Shown here piece after piece: positions 16,046 to 24,269 of a DNA stretch of 64,000 nt. Position numbers and translations under genes: made by a program. The notes below the pieces were generated by a model, which was given only the letters and a program-made list of their open reading frames with translations, was not told where the DNA came from and ran no database searches. Position 1 is the first letter of the stretch, and every line of letters begins with the position of its first letter. The DNA comes from an uncultured Oscillospiraceae bacterium (GTDB lineage: Bacteria > Bacillota > Clostridia > Oscillospirales > Oscillospiraceae), in contig CAJTLI010000009.1 of NCBI GenBank assembly GCA_910577525.1, positions 28,791 to 92,790 on the forward strand, given 5' to 3'.

Positions 16046-16474
16046 CTATTTGCGCTGCCGGCCGCAGTCCTCCCGCGCGGCCCGCAGACACTCCACCGCC
16101 TCCTGGACCAGCTGGCTCATGCTCAGCTCCCTGACCCCCGCAACCACGTTGTCACAGTGCCCGATGGGGAGCAGGATGCGCTTGGCCCGGCTCTGCCCCG
16201 CCGCCCGGGCCATGGCCGGGGTGATCTCCCCCAGCATGGCGTCCGCGATCACCGCGCCGATGGGGGCGACAATCACGTCCGCCCGGCCGCAGTTCACCAC
16301 CACGGCGTTCTCCCCTGTGGCCACAAAATCGGCCCCCGCCTTCAGCATGTTGGCGGCGGCGATGCTGTTGGTGCCTACCGCGGTCACGCGGTCCTCCGGA
16401 AAGGCCTTCTTGACGGCCGCCACCAGCTGCCTGCCGATGCCGCCGCCCTGGGCGTCGATCACCAGAATATTCAC
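16046..16474 (-). CDS. DUF3842 family protein
   Basis: Small cytoplasmic protein (about 142 residues) of the clostridial family DUF3842. The N-terminus VNILVIDAQGGGIGRQLV is a Rossmann-like glycine-rich loop, followed by alternating strands and helices (VTAVGTNSIAAANML, DVIVAPIGAVIADAMLGEIT). The family has no defined function; the loop suggests nucleotide binding. GTG at 16474 was preferred over GTG 16483 because it has better spacing from GGGGGG and aligns with how the family begins. Confidence 0.85.
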   Translation of the reverse strand: MNILVIDAQGGGIGRQLVAAVKKAFPEDRVTAVGTNSIAAANMLKAGADFVATGENAVVVNCGRADVIVAPIGAVIADAMLGEITPAMARAAGQSRAKRILLPIGHCDNVVAGVRELSMSQLVQEAVECLRAAREDCGRQRK

Positions 16475-16511
16475 ACTGTTCACCCCCCGATCCCCCGCAT
16501 CTTCTGTTCAA

Positions 16512-16540
16512 ACTATACCACAGGGCGGGGAGAAAGTCAC
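16512..16540 (-). promoter_or_regulatory. sigma-A promoter of DUF3842-nucleotidyltransferase-epimerase operon
   Basis: Minus strand GTGACT, 17 bp, TATAGT, 38 bp before the chosen DUF3842 start. Confidence 0.6.
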
Positions 16541-16554
16541 GCATAATTTTCCAG

Positions 16555-16595
16555 AAAAAGAAAAAAGAGAGGGTCTCCGGCCCGGAGACCCTCTC
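16555..16595 (-). terminator. terminator of ECF sigma/DUF4179 operon
   Basis: GAGAGGGTCTCCGG / CCGGAGACCCTCTC, near-continuous stem, followed by an A/T-rich T tract on the minus strand. Confidence 0.85.
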
Positions 16596-16598
16596 CTG

Positions 16599-17594
16599 TT
16601 ATCCGATGGGAAAATAGTCCTCCCCCACGTAGATGCCCGCGATCTGCTCCGCCTCCACCGGCTCCCGGAAGTTCCAGATCAGCACCCGGGCGCTGTTTTC
16701 GTCGTAGGGCGGCAGGAAAATGTTACACCAGCCGTCCTGCGGCGCCGTCACCATGGAGCCGTCCATCAGCTTCACTCTGATGTCAACACCTTCGACAGCC
16801 TCCCGGTGAATCGTAGTATCACGGAAAATCAGGGTAAGCCCCAGGGGGGACAGACGGGCCTCCTCCGCGCTCAGGCCGGACACCAGCGTCGAGTCCTTGC
16901 CCAGCACGGTGCTCTCCACCTGCTTCACCTCTACAGGGATGGTAGTTCGCCGCGTATTCTCCCACGCGAATCCAAAATCCCCCGTCAGGTAGCTCTGGAT
17001 ATAAAGCATCTCTACCTCGGCGCCGGTGAAATCCTCCGGCATGGCCTTCCAGGTGGACGCCACCAGCAGGGCGGTCCGGTTCTCCTCGTCATAGCTCAGG
17101 CACGTCACTCCGCTGGTCCAGCTCTCGGTGGCGTCCGGCGCCATCCACTCTCTGAGAAACGGAACATTCACGCCTCCGCCCACACGGCCCGGTATGGTGA
17201 TGTCGTCGATCCTGTCGAAGATGTCCCCGTCCACGTCCCTGGCCTCCACGTAGGCCCGGATGGTGAAATTGTCCGCCAGCACGGCCTTCACCTTGAACTC
17301 AATGCCGTCGATTACATAGGCCTTGTCCTCCTGCTCCTGGGCATAGGGCGCGAAGCCCCCCAGAGCCTGGGCCAGCATCTCCCGCAGCCCCGGCGAGGCC
17401 GCGAAGGCCGTCCCCACCAGCACGGCGCACAGCGCCGCCGCGATGAGCGCCGTCCGCAGGGGCCGCGCGCCCCGCCGCTTCACGGGCGTTCCCGCCGCCT
17501 GTTCTATCAGATTTTTCATGATACGCTCCTTTCCCGCGTTGGAAAACCTCAAACCGTCCAGAGCTTCCCGGTACTCCTGTTCAAACCGTCCCAT
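16599..17594 (-). CDS. DUF4179-type anti-sigma-like membrane protein
   Basis: 331-residue bitopic membrane protein. Residues 1-45 are a cytoplasmic segment (RFSNAGKERIMKNLIEQAAG) resembling the short sigma-binding head of DUF4179 proteins, 46-65 a membrane helix (LRTALIAAALCAVLVGTAFA), and the remaining 265 residues an extracytoplasmic beta-rich domain. It overlaps the upstream ECF sigma gene by 14 bp, the usual coupling for sigma/anti-sigma pairs, so it likely holds the sigma factor until an envelope signal arrives. No enzymatic motif is visible. Confidence 0.8.
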   Translation of the reverse strand: MGRFEQEYREALDGLRFSNAGKERIMKNLIEQAAGTPVKRRGARPLRTALIAAALCAVLVGTAFAASPGLREMLAQALGGFAPYAQEQEDKAYVIDGIEFKVKAVLADNFTIRAYVEARDVDGDIFDRIDDITIPGRVGGGVNVPFLREWMAPDATESWTSGVTCLSYDEENRTALLVASTWKAMPEDFTGAEVEMLYIQSYLTGDFGFAWENTRRTTIPVEVKQVESTVLGKDSTLVSGLSAEEARLSPLGLTLIFRDTTIHREAVEGVDIRVKLMDGSMVTAPQDGWCNIFLPPYDENSARVLIWNFREPVEAEQIAGIYVGEDYFPIG

Positions 17595-18069
17595 AGTTTT
17601 TGCCCTCCAGCATGGTTTTCAGTTTCTTCCGCCCCCGGCTCAGGTGGGCGGACACCGCCGCTCCGCTCCGTCCCGTGAGGGCGGCGACCTCGTCTATGGA
17701 ATATCCCTCGTAATAGAAAAGGTAGATTGCCTCCCGGTATTTCCGGGGCAGTGCCATCACCGCGTCCAGCACCTCGGACCTTGGCGGCTCCGGGGCCGGG
17801 ACCTCCGGCGCCTCTTCCAGGGGCAGGGCCCGCCGGCGGAACGCCCTCAGCTCGTCCTTGCAGCAGTTGACGGCGGCGCGGATAACCCACGCCCGCTCGT
17901 GCTCGGGGCTGTCAAAGGTCTCGTCCCCCGTCAGCAGCTTGAGCAGCACCGTCTGGCAGATGTCCTCCCCGTCCTGAGCGGACTTTAAATAGGTGTAGCT
18001 CAGCCGCAGAATCAGTCCGGAATAGGTCTCCACCAGCCGTTCCGCCTCCCGCGGGTCCATCTCTCCCAT
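17581..18069 (-). CDS. ECF-type sigma-70 factor
   Basis: 162-residue ECF sigma factor. Region 2 (LVETYSGLILRLSYTYLKSA, QDGEDICQTVLLKLL, RAWVIRAAVNCCKDELR) and region 4 (ALPRKYREAIYLFYYEGYS, IDEVAALTGRSGAAVSAHLS) are both present with a short linker. ATG at 18069 follows AAAGGAG; the frame is open upstream without a ribosome site. A TGTCAG-17 bp-CGTATT pair about 60 bp upstream could be an autoregulated ECF promoter, but this is speculative. The gene is divergent from the BceAB-like transporter and cotranscribed with its presumed anti-sigma partner. Confidence 0.9.
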   Translation of the reverse strand: MGEMDPREAERLVETYSGLILRLSYTYLKSAQDGEDICQTVLLKLLTGDETFDSPEHERAWVIRAAVNCCKDELRAFRRRALPLEEAPEVPAPEPPRSEVLDAVMALPRKYREAIYLFYYEGYSIDEVAALTGRSGAAVSAHLSRGRKKLKTMLEGKNYGTV

Positions 18070-18169
18070 GGGGCATCTTCTCCTTTCCTGACAGGCGCCT
18101 TCAACTGGAATACGATTCAGGCGGACAATTTCTGACAGTCTCTTAAAAAAATCTTTCAATTTTCACCGC

Positions 18170-18197
18170 TTGCTTCTTAACCCTTTTTTGCTATACT
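18170..18197 (+). promoter_or_regulatory. promoter of the BceAB-type transporter
   Basis: TTGCTT, 16 bp, TATACT. Downstream, ACTGTCTGT and ACAGATAATACAGT form an imperfect dyad (18196-18224) that could be an operator. Confidence 0.55.
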
Positions 18198-18245
18198 GTC
18201 TGTACCAGCACAGATAATACAGTTTAGAAGTACGGAGGTATCAAT

Positions 18246-19013
18246 ATGGCGATCCTGGAAGTCAATCACGTGAAAAAAGTCTACTCCACCCGCTTTGGCG
18301 GACAAAAGGTGGAGGCCCTGGCGGACGTGTCCTTTCAAGTGGAACAGGGCGAATACGCCGCCATCATGGGCGAGTCCGGCTCCGGCAAAACCACCCTGCT
18401 GAACATTCTTGCGGCGCTGGATAAGCCCACCGCCGGGACGGTGCTGCTGGCTGGACGGGACCTGACCAGCCTCAAGGAAAAGGAGCTGGCCGCCTTCCGC
18501 CGGGACAACCTGGGCTTCGTGTTCCAGGACTTCAATCTGCTGGACACCTTCTCCCTGCGGGACAACATTCTCCTCCCCCTGGTGCTGGCGGGGAAGAAGT
18601 ACCCGGAGATGAAGCGGCGGCTCACCCCCCTGGCCCAGACTCTGGGCATCGAACCCCTGCTGGACAAATACCCCTATGAGGTGTCCGGCGGGCAGAAGCA
18701 GCGGTGCGCCGTGGCCCGGGCCCTCATCACCCAGCCCCAGATCGTGCTGGCAGACGAGCCCACCGGGGCGCTGGACTCCCGGGCGGCGGACGGCCTCATG
18801 GACCTGTTCGCCAAGATCAACGCCGGGGGCCAGACGGTGCTGATGGTCACTCACTCCACCGCCGCCGCCAGCCGGGCGGGCCGGGTGCTGTTCATCCGGG
18901 ACGGCCGGGTGTACCATCAGCTCTTCCGGGAAAACCGCTCCGACGGGCAGATGTACCGCCTCATCACTGAGACGCTGACCCGGCTGGCCGACGGAGGTGA
19001 GCGCCTTGCGTAA
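18246..19013 (+). CDS. BceA-type ABC transporter ATPase
   Basis: 255-residue ATPase of the MacB/BceA class. Walker A GESGSGKT (42-49), Q-loop VFQDFNLLDTF, signature VSGGQKQR and Walker B IVLADEP are intact. BceA-type ATPases power FtsX-like permeases that remove cell-wall-active peptide antibiotics or release lipid II cycle intermediates. ATG at 18246 follows CGGAGGTATCAAT. The permease start overlaps this gene's stop codon. No BceRS-like kinase/regulator pair is adjacent, which is unusual for the class. Confidence 0.9.
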   Translation: MAILEVNHVKKVYSTRFGGQKVEALADVSFQVEQGEYAAIMGESGSGKTTLLNILAALDKPTAGTVLLAGRDLTSLKEKELAAFRRDNLGFVFQDFNLLDTFSLRDNILLPLVLAGKKYPEMKRRLTPLAQTLGIEPLLDKYPYEVSGGQKQRCAVARALITQPQIVLADEPTGALDSRAADGLMDLFAKINAGGQTVLMVTHSTAAASRAGRVLFIRDGRVYHQLFRENRSDGQMYRLITETLTRLADGGERLA

Positions 19014-21036
19014 CGGACTGTACCCCAAGCTGGCAGCTCAGGGGATGCGGCAGAACCGCCGGTTCTTCGTCCCCTACCTGCTGGCTCTGGCGGGGCTCAC
19101 CGCCGCCTTCTACGTCATGTCCGCCCTGTGCGCCGACCCCGGCGTGCTGAATATGCGGGGCTTTGCCTATGTGCAGGTGATGATGGGGATCGGCATGTTC
19201 GTGGCGGGGGTGCTGTCCGCTGTCCTGCTGCTGTACATCAACAGCTTTCTGATGAAGCAGCGCAAAAAGGAGCTGGGCCTGTACAACATTCTGGGGATGG
19301 GCAAGGGGAACATCGCCCTGATCCAGTGCTGGGAGAGCCTGTACACCGCCATCCTCGGAATTGGCGGCGGGCTGGTTCTGGGCGTGATTTTTCACAAAAT
19401 CGCCACCGTTGCCCTGGTCTCCCTGCTGAAGTTCTCCATCCCCTTCTCCTCCTCCCTCTCCCTGGCCTCCATGGCGTCCACCGCCCTGTTTTTTGGGGTC
19501 CTGCTGGCGCTGGCTCTGTTTCTGAACCTATTCCGGGTGCGGGTGTCCAACCCCATCGAGCTGCTCCACGGCGGCGCTGTGGGGGAAAAGGAGCCCAAAA
19601 CCCGCTGGCTGCTGGCCGCCGTCGGAGCCCTATGCCTGGGCGCCGGCTACTTCATCGCCGTCACCACCAAGGACCCGGCCCTGGCCATGGCCTTCTACTT
19701 CCTGGCGGTCATCCTGGTCATCACCGGCACCTACTGCCTGTTCACCGCCGGGAGCATCGCCCTGTTGAAACTGCTGCGGAAAAACAAGGGCTTCTACTAC
19801 CAGACCGGCCACTTCATCGGCGTGTCCGGCATGCTCTACCGGATGAAGCGCAACGCCGTGGGGCTGGCCAACATCTGCATCCTGTCCACCATGGTGATGG
19901 TGATGATCTCGGGCACCCTGGCCCTCTACCTGGGTCAGGGAGAGCTCATTGCCGCCCAGTACCCCGCCAGCCTCAATATGACCATCGGCTTCGACCCGAC
20001 GGAGCAGGCCCCCGACCTGGAGGGATCAAAAAAATTGGTGGAGGACTTCGCCGCCGAGCATGACGTCCCCGTCTCCGGCCTGAACGCGGGGCAGTACCTG
20101 CAATTCGGCGGCAGCGAGACCCGGGAGGGTTATCCCTTCCCCGACTCTGTGCCCGGCTTCCTCACCGCCAGCAGCAGCGACAACACCCTCAACCGCACCT
20201 TCTTTGTCCTCACCGCCGCCGATTACGCGGGGCTGTCCGGCCAGCCCGCCCCCGCCATCGCCCCCGGCCAGATGGCGCTGTGCGGCGCGGGGCCGGAGTG
20301 GGATTCCTATGGCTTCTCCAATGAAGAGGGCGACGGCCTGACCTTTTCCGCCGCCCCGTCCCTCCCCGCCCTGCCGGTGCTGTCCACCACCAATAACATG
20401 ACGGAGCCGGTGTGCCTTGTGGTGGCGGACGAGAGCCAGCGCACCGCCCTGCGGGATCTGGTCCAGTACAATTTCACCGCCCGGGCGCTGGTGCTGGCGG
20501 AGCTGGACTGCTCCACCGAGGAGGAACTGGCCCTGGTGGACGCCTGGTCGGACAAAACCGTCTCCGACGAGTCCTTCTTTGACGGCACCGGCACCTGGGA
20601 ATACTGGCGGGTGGACTCCCGGGCCGAGATGGCGGTGGACGGCTACGCCATGGCGGGGGGCTTCCTCTTCCTGGGCATCATCCTGGGGATTATCTTCCTC
20701 ATGGCCACGGTGCTGATCATCTACTACAAGCAGGTATCCGAGGGCTATGAGGACCAAAGCCGGTTCGAGATCATGCGCAAGGTAGGGCTGAGCCAGCGGC
20801 AGGTGAAGTCCTCCATCCGGGGTCAGGTGCTCATCGTGTTCTTCCTGCCCATCGCCGTGGCCGCCGTCCATATCCTCTTCGACTTCAATCTGGTGGCCCG
20901 GATGCTCACCATGTTCGGCGTGCGCAATGTGCTGACCGTGGCGCTGTGCACCGCCGGGACGCTGCTGGCCTTTCTGGCGGTGTACGCCGGGGTGTATCTG
21001 CTCACCGCCCGCACCTATTACAAAATCGTCCGCTGA
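19006..21036 (+). CDS. BceB-type FtsX-like ABC permease
   Basis: About 676-residue permease with the BceB layout: one N-terminal helix, three helices (RRFFVPYLLALAGLTAAFYV; QVMMGIGMFVAGVLSAVLLL; long cytoplasmic loop with LYNILGMGKGNIALI), further helix pairs, a large extracytoplasmic domain of about 220 residues (positions 320-540) between helices, and three C-terminal helices. That big extracellular domain is where BceB proteins recognise peptide-lipid complexes. TTG at 19006 is favoured since GGAGGTG lies 7-9 bases upstream; the GTG at 18997 is inside that ribosome site. Operon with BceA; ends at a strong terminator. Confidence 0.88.
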   Translation: MRNGLYPKLAAQGMRQNRRFFVPYLLALAGLTAAFYVMSALCADPGVLNMRGFAYVQVMMGIGMFVAGVLSAVLLLYINSFLMKQRKKELGLYNILGMGKGNIALIQCWESLYTAILGIGGGLVLGVIFHKIATVALVSLLKFSIPFSSSLSLASMASTALFFGVLLALALFLNLFRVRVSNPIELLHGGAVGEKEPKTRWLLAAVGALCLGAGYFIAVTTKDPALAMAFYFLAVILVITGTYCLFTAGSIALLKLLRKNKGFYYQTGHFIGVSGMLYRMKRNAVGLANICILSTMVMVMISGTLALYLGQGELIAAQYPASLNMTIGFDPTEQAPDLEGSKKLVEDFAAEHDVPVSGLNAGQYLQFGGSETREGYPFPDSVPGFLTASSSDNTLNRTFFVLTAADYAGLSGQPAPAIAPGQMALCGAGPEWDSYGFSNEEGDGLTFSAAPSLPALPVLSTTNNMTEPVCLVVADESQRTALRDLVQYNFTARALVLAELDCSTEEELALVDAWSDKTVSDESFFDGTGTWEYWRVDSRAEMAVDGYAMAGGFLFLGIILGIIFLMATVLIIYYKQVSEGYEDQSRFEIMRKVGLSQRQVKSSIRGQVLIVFFLPIAVAAVHILFDFNLVARMLTMFGVRNVLTVALCTAGTLLAFLAVYAGVYLLTARTYYKIVR

Positions 21037-21041
21037 ACCCG

Positions 21042-21076
21042 CCTCCGCCTCCGGTCCCCCGGAGGCGGAGGTTTTT
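21042..21076 (+). terminator. terminator of the BceAB-type operon
   Basis: 13-bp perfect stem CCTCCGCCTCCGG / CCGGAGGCGGAGG, loop TCCC, five T. Confidence 0.92.
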
Positions 21077-21127
21077 GAACATCCCCTCCTCTTTTCTCAT
21101 AGAATGGGGGCAAAGGAGGGCATGACT

Positions 21128-21706
21128 ATGAAAAACACCACCCTGCTCAGCGAGGACGCCAAAACCTACTTATGCTGCTTTTATCAGCTTCTGGACGAAA
21201 TGGTCCATTGCATGACCACCGCCGGACTCACCCAGAGCATCTCCCACAATTTCATCGCACAGATGATTCCCCACCACCGGGCGGCCATCCAGATGTCCAA
21301 CAACGTCCTGCGCTTTACGGAAAATCCCAGCCTCCGGCGTATCGCCCAGCGCATCATTGAGGAGCAGACCCAGAGCATCGGCCAGATGGAGGCGGCGCTG
21401 GTCCCCTGCGGCAAGCTCTCCAACCCGCAGACCGATCTGCGTCTCTATCAGAGGCGGATGGACCTCATTTACCGGGAGATGTACGCCAAAATGGGCTCCG
21501 CTCCGGAGAATAACGCCCTGGCCGCCGTTTTTATTCGGGAGATGATCCCCCACCACTGCGGAGCCGTCCGCATGGCACAAAACGCCCTGAAATACGATGT
21601 CTGTACCGAGCTGGTCCCCATACTCCGCTCCATCATTGTCCGGCAGAGGCAGGGCGCCGCCCAAATGCGCGCTTTACTGCGGCGGATGGATTGTCAAAGG
21701 CATTAG
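21128..21706 (+). CDS. DUF305 family protein
   Basis: 192-residue, mostly helical protein with two DUF305 motifs, FIAQMIPHHRAAIQMSNN (about 42-59) and FIREMIPHHCGAVRMAQN (about 137-154). The paired histidines suggest metal binding in a ferritin-like four-helix arrangement. Many DUF305 proteins are secreted; this one has no signal peptide and is probably cytoplasmic. ATG at 21128 was chosen because AAAGGAGG is 8 bases upstream, too close to the ATG at 21122. No functional link to neighbours is apparent. Confidence 0.85.
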   Translation: MKNTTLLSEDAKTYLCCFYQLLDEMVHCMTTAGLTQSISHNFIAQMIPHHRAAIQMSNNVLRFTENPSLRRIAQRIIEEQTQSIGQMEAALVPCGKLSNPQTDLRLYQRRMDLIYREMYAKMGSAPENNALAAVFIREMIPHHCGAVRMAQNALKYDVCTELVPILRSIIVRQRQGAAQMRALLRRMDCQRH

Positions 21707-21707
21707 C

Positions 21708-21736
21708 TTGCATATTTTTCTGTTTTCTGTTATACT
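21708..21736 (+). promoter_or_regulatory. sigma-A promoter of the GH13 gene, followed by a leader hairpin
   Basis: TTGCAT, 17 bp, TATACT. The leader contains TTCGTGGC ... GCCACGAA (21742-21764), a short stem without T tract. Confidence 0.78.
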
Positions 21737-21793
21737 TCTGTTTCGTGGCACCTCCGGCCACGAAGTACTTTCCAGAGAAAGGAAGTGACGCCT

Positions 21794-23104
21794 ATGTGGG
21801 CGGAACACAGTGTATTTTATCAGATTTACCCTCTGGGCTTTTGCGGCGCCCCCCGGGAGAATGACGGCGTTCTGGTCAACCGCATCCAGAAAATCGGCGG
21901 GTGGGCCGGGCATATCCAGAAATTAGGCGCGGACGCGGTATACCTCTCCCCCATCTTCGAGAGTGACCGCCACGGTTACGACACCCGGGATTACCGGACC
22001 GTCGACTGCCGCCTGGGAACCAACGAGGAGTTCGCCAAGGTGTGCGAAACCCTCCATAAGCATGACATCCGCGTGGTGCTGGACGGGGTGTTCAACCACG
22101 TGGGCCGGGGCTTCTGGGCCTTCCGGGACGTGCAGGAAAAGAAGTGGGACTCCCCCTACAAGGACTGGTTCCATATCAATTTTGACGGCAATTCCAACTA
22201 CAACGACGGCTTTTGGTACGAGGGCTGGGAGGGCCACTATGAGCTGGTCAAGCTGAACCTGCGCAACCCCGCCGTGGCGGATTACCTGCTGGACTGTGTG
22301 AAATTCTGGGTGGATGAGTTCGGCATCGACGGCCTGCGGCTTGACGTGGCCTACTGCCTGGACAAGGACTTCCTGCGCCGCCTGCGCTCCTTCTGCGACG
22401 GGCTCAAGCCGGAGTTCTTCCTGGTGGGCGAGACCCTCCACGGCGACTACAACCAGTGGGTCAACGACCAGATGCTCCACTCCTGCACCAACTACGAGTG
22501 CTATAAGGGGCTGTACTCCGCCCTGAACTCCATGAACCTGTTCGAGATCGTCCACTCCCTCAAACGGCAGTACGGTCCCGAGCAGTGGACCCTGTACAAG
22601 GGCAAGCACCTGCTTTGCTTTGCGGACAACCACGACGTGACCCGGGCGGCCACTATTTTGCAGAATCCCGCCCACCTGCCCCTGATGTACGGCATTCTGT
22701 TCGGAATGCCCGGCATCCCCTGCGTGTACTACGGCAGCGAGTGGGGGGCCGAGGGCGATAAATCCCAGGGCGACGAGGCCCTGCGGCCCAGCTTTGACCG
22801 GCCGGAGTGGACCGGGCTCACCGATACCATCGCCGCCATGGCGAAGGCCCACCGGGAGAGCGAGGCCCTGTGCTTCGGCGATTTCAAGGATCTGGTGCTC
22901 ACCAACAAGCAGACCATCTTCCAGCGCCGGACGGACGGCGAGCGGGTGCTGGTGGCGGTGAACGCGGACAGTGAGCCCTACGTCGCCCATTTCGACGCCG
23001 GGTGCGGCCTAGCGGTAGACCTGATCACCGGCGAGACCCACGACTTTGGCGGCGGCAGCGAGCTGCCCCCCTACAGCGTGTTTTTCTGGAAATGTGAGCG
23101 CTGA
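21794..23104 (+). CDS. GH13 alpha-amylase family glycosidase
   Basis: 436-residue cytoplasmic GH13 enzyme (cyclomaltodextrinase/maltodextrin glucosidase-like). The (beta/alpha)8 barrel begins at residue 7 (FYQIYPLGFCGAP). The four GH13 regions are visible: VVLDGVFNHVG, GLRLDVAYC with the nucleophile Asp, FFLVGETLHGD with the acid/base Glu, and FADNHDVTR with the third Asp. A short C-terminal beta domain follows. No signal peptide, so it acts on imported oligosaccharides. ATG at 21794 follows AAAGGAAG; a GTG at 21785 overlaps that site. Single-gene transcript. Confidence 0.9.
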   Translation: MWAEHSVFYQIYPLGFCGAPRENDGVLVNRIQKIGGWAGHIQKLGADAVYLSPIFESDRHGYDTRDYRTVDCRLGTNEEFAKVCETLHKHDIRVVLDGVFNHVGRGFWAFRDVQEKKWDSPYKDWFHINFDGNSNYNDGFWYEGWEGHYELVKLNLRNPAVADYLLDCVKFWVDEFGIDGLRLDVAYCLDKDFLRRLRSFCDGLKPEFFLVGETLHGDYNQWVNDQMLHSCTNYECYKGLYSALNSMNLFEIVHSLKRQYGPEQWTLYKGKHLLCFADNHDVTRAATILQNPAHLPLMYGILFGMPGIPCVYYGSEWGAEGDKSQGDEALRPSFDRPEWTGLTDTIAAMAKAHRESEALCFGDFKDLVLTNKQTIFQRRTDGERVLVAVNADSEPYVAHFDAGCGLAVDLITGETHDFGGGSELPPYSVFFWKCER

Positions 23105-23123
23105 CTTCGATCGCTATAGAAAG

Positions 23124-23154
23124 GGCCCGGGAGCAAAGCTCCCGGGCCTCTTTT
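23124..23154. terminator. terminator between GH13 gene and ribU
   Basis: GGCCCGGGAGC / GCTCCCGGGCC, loop AAA, followed by TCTTTT on the plus strand and CTTTC on the minus strand, serving convergent genes. Confidence 0.88.
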
Positions 23155-23167
23155 CCGTTCCGGCGTC

Positions 23168-23887
23168 CTACCGCATCCGCAGCAGACGCTCGATGTGCTT
23201 ATAGAGCAGGAAGGTGATGACCGACACCAGCACGCCCTTGAGCAGGTTGAAGGGCACCACGGCGAAGAGCACCAGGGTGTTGACGCTGGTGATGGCGGGG
23301 TTGACGTCGGTGCCCATGGCCACGATCTTGTCGATGGGCCACTGGAACAGCGCCGCGAAGGCGGGGATCAGGTAGTAGGCGTTGAACACGCTGCCGAAGG
23401 CCGTCAGCACCAAAGTGCCCACCCCCATGCCGATCACCGCGCTCTTCCGGGACTTCTTCGCATAGTAGATCACCGACGCGGGAAGGATGAAAGAGCAGCC
23501 CATCACGAAGTTGGACAGGTCGCCCACAAAAGCGGTGGTGGTGCCCCGCAGCAGCAGCTTCAGCAGCTCCTTCACCAGCGCGCACACCACCCCGGCCATG
23601 GGGCCCAGGGAGAAGGAGCAGATCAGCTCCGGCACGAAGCTGAAATCCAGCTCGTAGAAGCCGGGGGCGAAGGGCAGCGGGAACTCAAAGTACACCAGGA
23701 TGGCGCCGATGGCGGCGAAAATGCCGATGTAGGCCACCCGGCGGGCGGGGGACTGCTTCTCCGGCTTGAGCCACAGCTTCTCCAGCGCCATCGCCACCGC
23801 GAAGATGGCCGCGAATATGAGCAGGAATACCAGGACATACATCAGGTTTTCGCTGATGTCTTGCATCAGCTTGGTCAGGTTTGGCAT
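23168..23887 (-). CDS. ribU: ECF transporter S component, riboflavin (RibU)
   Basis: 239-residue membrane protein with six predicted helices, fitting the substrate-binding subunit of an energy-coupling-factor transporter. Segments: LMYVLVFLLIFAAIFAVAMA, RVAYIGIFAAIGAILVYFEF, PMAGVVCALVKELLKLLL, and the C-terminal LFAVVPFNLLKGVLVSVI. PEL and LLLRGTTTAFVGDLSNF resemble RibU proteins. The FMN riboswitch in its leader makes riboflavin the substrate with good confidence. ATG at 23887 follows TAGGAGG. The shared EcfT/A/A' module must be elsewhere. The first 30 residues form an extra N-terminal helix compared with minimal S components. Confidence 0.88.
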   Translation of the reverse strand: MPNLTKLMQDISENLMYVLVFLLIFAAIFAVAMALEKLWLKPEKQSPARRVAYIGIFAAIGAILVYFEFPLPFAPGFYELDFSFVPELICSFSLGPMAGVVCALVKELLKLLLRGTTTAFVGDLSNFVMGCSFILPASVIYYAKKSRKSAVIGMGVGTLVLTAFGSVFNAYYLIPAFAALFQWPIDKIVAMGTDVNPAITSVNTLVLFAVVPFNLLKGVLVSVITFLLYKHIERLLRMR

Positions 23888-23964
23888 AAAAATACCTCCT
23901 AAGATAGTCTGAAACGCCTGAAAGCACTGTCTTCCAGGCGCGACACTACCTCAAGAGGGGTCAC

Positions 23965-24098
23965 GCGTCTTCTTCCATCCGGACTTTAGGAAGCCTACCC
24001 TTCCTTTACCGTTGGTCCCGGAGTTTCACCGGGTCAGCCGCTTTCGCGGGTCGCGGACTATACCGCCAGTGGGGAATCTCACCCCGCCCTGAAGACAA
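23965..24098 (-). ncRNA. FMN riboswitch (RFN element)
   Basis: The minus strand shows the conserved RFN blocks in order: TCTTCAGGGCGGGGTGAGAT, then CCCCACTGGCGGTATAGTCC, a variable P4/P5 arm, and GTCCGGATGGAAGAAGAC closing P1. Downstream, CGCCTG ... CAGGCG (23939-23912 region) can form a hairpin before the ribU ribosome site, which would be the expression platform. High FMN should switch off ribU. Confidence 0.95.
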
Positions 24099-24120
24099 TC
24101 ATTCAATTGTTCCGCTCCCT

Positions 24121-24149
24121 ATTATATGCCATTCCTCTCCGGAGCGCAA
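24121..24149 (-). promoter_or_regulatory. sigma-A promoter of the FMN riboswitch-ribU transcript
   Basis: Minus strand TTGCGC, 17 bp, TATAAT, 23 bp before the riboswitch. Confidence 0.82.
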
Positions 24150-24204
24150 GCCCTTTTTATCGAAATTTGTCGAAAGATTTTAAAACGCATGTTCCTCTTC
24201 TGCC

Positions 24205-24233
24205 TTGACATATCCGGGCCGGTATAGTACAAT
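24205..24233 (+). promoter_or_regulatory. strong sigma-A promoter of the SLOG gene
   Basis: TTGACA, 17 bp, TACAAT, 36 bp before the ATG. Confidence 0.85.
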
Positions 24234-24269
24234 TGTATCATATTCAGACAGAGAGGAGGCCGGTCCGCC

